17,251 nucleotides of DNA from Spirochaeta sp. GTDB taxonomy: Bacteria; Spirochaetota; Spirochaetia; DSM-27196; SLAA01. Position numbers and translations under genes: made by a program. The stretch is taken from assembly GCA_020201015.1 (NCBI GenBank), contig JAIVHN010000191.1:1-17251 (forward strand), read 5' to 3'. Of this stretch, positions 14,554 to 17,251 are shown in pieces. The notes under the pieces were generated by a model. It was not told the origin of the DNA and did not search any database. It saw only the letters and a list, made by a program, of their open reading frames with translations. Positions within the stretch are counted from its first letter, which is position 1; every line of letters starts with the position of its first letter.

Positions 14554-15678
14554 ATGAAGAAAAAAGGCGGACTCGAACGAGCCCGAAAGCTCTATAACTC
14601 ACGCAACTACGGTGAAGTCATTCGCTTCTTAGAACCGCAGGTGTTTCTCTACCGCGAACGTCCGGAGTTCTATCGACTCCTGGGAATGTCCTGTTTGTAT
14701 GATGGAGACTTCTCCGGCGCGTCCTCGTATTTACAACGCGCACTGCAACTCGATGATGACGATACGGAGACTCGCCTTGGCCTTGCTCTTATTCATGTGC
14801 GCCGCCGAGAAACTCAAAAGGCCTTGAATCATTGGTTATACGTGCTTGAACGTGATCCCGGGAACCGCCAGGCCAAGCGAGGCTTAGACTTGGTACGCGC
14901 CGCCGACGATCCTTCCGAGTTCATGGAGTTGTTTGAGGGAGACAGTTACCTTCACCTCCTACCGTCACGCAAGCTAAAACTTCCCAAGGCCATGCTCCGT
15001 GCCACCGTAGCTACAGGCGTTGTGGTACTGCTGATTGCTTTGTCGCTTCAGATAGTTGACCGGCTGCGCGCCCCCGATCCGCCGGACCGTGACGGGGTGG
15101 ACATTGTCCGATTCGATACGCCTCCGGCACAAGTCGTAGAGTACGATGGTGAGTACCGCTATATACTTGGTGTCGACGAGGTTCGTCGTAGCTTTGGCCT
15201 CGTGGGAGAATTTTTTAATGAGCGACGTGACAATCGGGCAATAATTGAAATCAACAGACTTCTCAACTCCAACGCTTCACAGGCTTACAAGGAGCGAGCA
15301 AGGTTGCTCATGAGTTACATGTCGCGTCCCAGTTTTACCAACTTTCGGGATAATATTGAGTATGCCGAAGTCGAGCGAGAACCCTGGTTGTATAATAACG
15401 TACATGTGCGCTGGAAAGGGCGAGTAACAAATGTCGATATTGGGACAGAAAGAATTTCATTTGATTTCCTGGTTGGATATCATGACGAGCGAGTGCTGGA
15501 AGGAATTGTACCGGTGACCCTACCTTTTGCGGCGGCTCTTGAAGGCGCAATGCCTATTGAACTCATCGCAAAGTTGGAAACTAACGACACCATTGAGGGA
15601 CTCGTCGGTGTATCACTTCGCAGAATCGCTCCCGAGTTTAGCACAGAGTTACCCGCTCGCAACAACTCGAACAATTAA
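14554..15678 (+). CDS. Single-pass membrane protein with cytoplasmic TPR repeats and an extracytoplasmic domain
   Basis: This 374-residue protein has no N-terminal signal. Residues 5-125 hold about three TPR-type repeats (ARKLYNSRNYGEVIRFLEPQ, YRLLGMSCLYDGDFSGASSY, TRLGLALIHVRRRETQKALN). One hydrophobic segment at about 149-167 (TVATGVVVLLIALSLQIV) follows a basic stretch, so the TPRs should face the cytoplasm and residues 168-374 the periplasm. The outer part is partly helical and ends in a beta-rich region (VHVRWKGRVTNVD, RISFDFLVGYHDE) and a polar Asn-rich tail. Its domain family is not recognised. It follows the secreted unknown gene after 63 nt. No good ribosome site precedes the ATG at 14554, and I found no convincing promoter in the gap. 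It ends 89 nt from the converging prs gene. Confidence 0.83.
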   Translation: MKKKGGLERARKLYNSRNYGEVIRFLEPQVFLYRERPEFYRLLGMSCLYDGDFSGASSYLQRALQLDDDDTETRLGLALIHVRRRETQKALNHWLYVLERDPGNRQAKRGLDLVRAADDPSEFMELFEGDSYLHLLPSRKLKLPKAMLRATVATGVVVLLIALSLQIVDRLRAPDPPDRDGVDIVRFDTPPAQVVEYDGEYRYILGVDEVRRSFGLVGEFFNERRDNRAIIEINRLLNSNASQAYKERARLLMSYMSRPSFTNFRDNIEYAEVEREPWLYNNVHVRWKGRVTNVDIGTERISFDFLVGYHDERVLEGIVPVTLPFAAALEGAMPIELIAKLETNDTIEGLVGVSLRRIAPEFSTELPARNNSNN

Positions 15679-15767
15679 GCTATGCTTGCAGGTTGCAAGT
15701 AGTACATGTCAGGCTGTGATGGAAATAGAGTGGCGTCAGCGACGGGCCGGTCACTACACTCATAGAT

Positions 15768-16871
15768 TCACATAAACAGTTTGAGAGAAGACAGATAACG
15801 TCGAGCATCAAATGGTTCAAAGAAAGGGGAGAGTGACTTTTCTTCATGCATTCGCATAATAAGCTCGGCAGAGAAGCGTGCTGAAGAAACCACGTGCAAA
15901 AATGGTAGGTGTTTGCGCAACTCCCCAGAGCAGTCAAGAGTATCAGTTACCACCACAGCGTCAAGCATACCGTCGTTGTACAACTCCTGCAGTCGTTCTA
16001 CCGCTGGGTCGGAGAAAACCGGATGCACCGCAGCAATACGAATTTTTGCGACATTTCGCCGATGAAGTTCCTTTACGAGCGCGTAAACCGAACCTCCGGT
16101 ATCAACCATGTCGTCCACAATCCAAACGACCTTACCTTCTATTGGGTTAGCGGTTAGAATATTAATAGACTCAATCGTATTAGCTTTGTGGTAATCTCGC
16201 TGCTTATGTGCAATAACCAGCTTAGTGCCAAAAGCAATAGCGTACTTCTTGGCTATACCCTCGCCACCGGCATCTACCGAACAGAAAACCCAATCTTCTT
16301 TTACCTTAGTCTCAAGATAGTCCTGAGTCCTGATAAAATTGTCCGAAATATACTCTTGCAACAGGGTGTTAGCTGGCACGTCGTCGATCCCACATTCATT
16401 CGGATCAATGGCGGTCTTACTTTTATCGGAGTGCAGTTGGTAGGTAATAATGTGCTGTACGCCAAGACTAATGAGGGTTTTATGATGCACCCAGAAGCCG
16501 ACAGAGTTTCGACGCGTAGTTCGATCCGAGCGTGAGGAGCTGGAATAAGGCTCGAACAAGGTAATCCGACCGGCAGCTGCTCGTTTGAGTGCATCAATCG
16601 TATGATACAGTTCGAGCTTGTTTTTTTCCACGGTCAACCCATGAGCGTTACGCCCGGCTTGAGAAAAGAGGAAAACATCCTTTCCCCGAAGTGAGCTATG
16701 GACCTCAACTTCCATTTCACCGTCGGCGAACTCCATAGTCCGAAGCTCACCCATGCTATTCTGGCTATTCACGGTACTGTGGAAGTCCGGAAAGGTCTGC
16801 AGCTGGTGAAACACCCGCTCCATATAGTCGCTCATAGAACGTGTCGCGAGTAGTACCAAATCTCCTCTCAT
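15768..16871 (-). CDS. prs: Ribose-phosphate pyrophosphokinase (PRPP synthetase), divergent long form
   Basis: Prs makes PRPP from ribose 5-phosphate and ATP for nucleotide, His and Trp synthesis. The PRPP-binding loop is clear (IVDDMVDTGGS, Asp253-Asp254 and Asp257). The catalytic loop Lys/Arg (AHKQRDYHKAN), the FADGEMEVEV strand, LRGKDVFLF and FCSVDAGGEG are also recognisable. At 367 residues it is longer than the usual 310-320. Several standard motifs are altered: the ATP-binding YARQD region reads SSRSDRTTRRNS, and VDLH reads YQLHSDKSK, keeping the His. These keep the key charged residues, so it is probably active but from a divergent branch seen in spirochaetes. The ATG at 16871 is needed to include the expected first strand (DLVLLATRS). 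There is no ribosome site before it and a predicted promoter ends just 6 nt upstream. Confidence 0.92.
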   Translation of the reverse strand: MRGDLVLLATRSMSDYMERVFHQLQTFPDFHSTVNSQNSMGELRTMEFADGEMEVEVHSSLRGKDVFLFSQAGRNAHGLTVEKNKLELYHTIDALKRAAAGRITLFEPYSSSSRSDRTTRRNSVGFWVHHKTLISLGVQHIITYQLHSDKSKTAIDPNECGIDDVPANTLLQEYISDNFIRTQDYLETKVKEDWVFCSVDAGGEGIAKKYAIAFGTKLVIAHKQRDYHKANTIESINILTANPIEGKVVWIVDDMVDTGGSVYALVKELHRRNVAKIRIAAVHPVFSDPAVERLQELYNDGMLDAVVVTDTLDCSGELRKHLPFLHVVSSARFSAELIMRMHEEKSLSPFFEPFDARRYLSSLKLFM

Positions 16872-16877
16872 GCGGTC

Positions 16878-16906
16878 ATACTACCCAAAACGCCACGCAA
16901 GGTCAA
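16878..16906 (-). promoter_or_regulatory. Predicted sigma70-type promoter for prs
   Basis: On the minus strand TTGACC (16906-16901, five of six) and TAGTAT (16883-16878, four of six) are separated by exactly 17 bp. It fills the short gap between the upstream gene's stop and the prs ATG. Transcription would begin at or within a base or two of the ATG, implying a leaderless message. Confidence 0.4.
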
Positions 16907-16919
16907 AGCAATATGCTCC

Positions 16920-17251
16920 TTACTCGCTGCTCTCATCACGGCTGGCGCGGATTGAACGGGCTGCCTCACGCGCTGCATGTACAAGCTCAGGAATGCGCGC
17001 TTTCTCCGCAACCAACGCGGCTCCTACTGCGGCCGCAGGATGAGGAAAACGCACAGCGATTCGACACATCACCAGTGCCTCCTGCACCTCGGCAGCACTC
17101 AGTTGCGCGCCACCCTCATTAAGGCGAACTAACACCCGGGCCAGTCCATGTTGAACCATTTTACTTGCCGCATGAGCATCATACTCTGCCGTCAGCAGCA
17201 ACACCCGATACCGTAGTGATGGGTCTGCAAAACTATAGTAACGCTCAGCTA
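16920..17251 (-). CDS. Unrecognised protein, C-terminal part
   Basis: The frame is open from the right edge of the window to a TAA at 16920-16922, so the gene starts outside. About 110 residues are visible, Ala- and Arg-rich and predicted helical (for example LTAEYDAHAASKMVQHGLAR and VQEALVMCRIAVRFPHPAAA), with no membrane segment and no motif I can assign. An internal GTG at 17204 is a possible start but coding character continues upstream of it (AERYYSFADPSLRYRV). It lies on the same strand as prs, 48 nt upstream, with a predicted promoter in between. Confidence 0.6.
   Translation of the reverse strand, partial: AERYYSFADPSLRYRVLLLTAEYDAHAASKMVQHGLARVLVRLNEGGAQLSAAEVQEALVMCRIAVRFPHPAAAVGAALVAEKARIPELVHAAREAARSIRASRDESSE

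Noticed and set aside
14540..14557. Five-codon mini-ORF (MIYRL) overlapping the start of the membrane TPR gene as ATGA
   Set aside because: No ribosome site lies at a usable distance from its ATG, and an ORF this short arises readily by chance.
15685..15699. Short hairpin CTTGCA-GGT-TGCAAG between the membrane TPR gene and prs, considered as a terminator
   Set aside because: The stem is only 6 bp and no T run follows on either strand, so it does not meet the criteria for an intrinsic terminator.
1..17251. Mobile element, defence system, CRISPR, tRNA or rRNA
   Set aside because: No transposase, integrase, repeat array, terminal inverted repeat, tRNA or rRNA-like sequence was seen; nearly all bases are accounted for by core-type genes.

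Overview
This window looks like core chromosome of a free-living or host-associated spirochaete (order Spirochaetales). The strongest clue is the roughly 900-residue GreA protein, in which a complete GreA domain sits at the C-terminus of a huge helical-repeat region. That fusion is typical of Borrelia/Treponema-type genomes. A divergent, long ribose-phosphate pyrophosphokinase and the mix of GTG and ATG starts fit the same picture. Base composition is moderate (near 50% GC by eye) and even across the window. I see no transposase, integrase, phage gene, CRISPR array, rRNA or tRNA, and nothing that looks recently acquired.

Layout. (1) Bases 1-7828, plus strand: tail of pnp, dut, two YjgP/YjgQ-family permeases (lptF/lptG-like), tgt, murJ and a secreted HEAT-repeat protein. 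Spacing is very tight: 1 nt between pnp and dut, a GTGA overlap between tgt and murJ, and an ATGA overlap between murJ and the HEAT gene. The only break is 79 nt before tgt. (2) Bases 7851-11540, minus strand: a TPR protein followed downstream by the GreA fusion, converging on the HEAT gene with only 22 nt between them. (3) Bases 11541-11700: a divergent promoter region. (4) Bases 11701-15678, plus strand: rpe, then three envelope-type proteins (periplasmic TPR/coiled-coil, secreted beta-rich unknown, single-pass membrane TPR protein). (5) Bases 15768-17251, minus strand: prs and the 3' part of an unrecognised gene that runs off the window.

How the genes fit together. The first block pairs RNA and nucleotide housekeeping (PNPase, dUTPase, queuosine tRNA modification) with envelope lipid traffic (Lpt permease pair, MurJ lipid II flippase). 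The minus-strand pair is a transcription-elongation unit. Rpe and Prs are both on the pentose-phosphate/PRPP route but belong to separate transcription units. The three genes after rpe look like one envelope unit of unknown function.

There is no clear new defence or mobile system here. The parts most worth following up are a possible RNA-polymerase-binding Tudor-like module inside the GreA fusion, the two predicted promoters that would give almost leaderless mRNAs (TPR-greA and prs), and the uncharacterised envelope trio after rpe.
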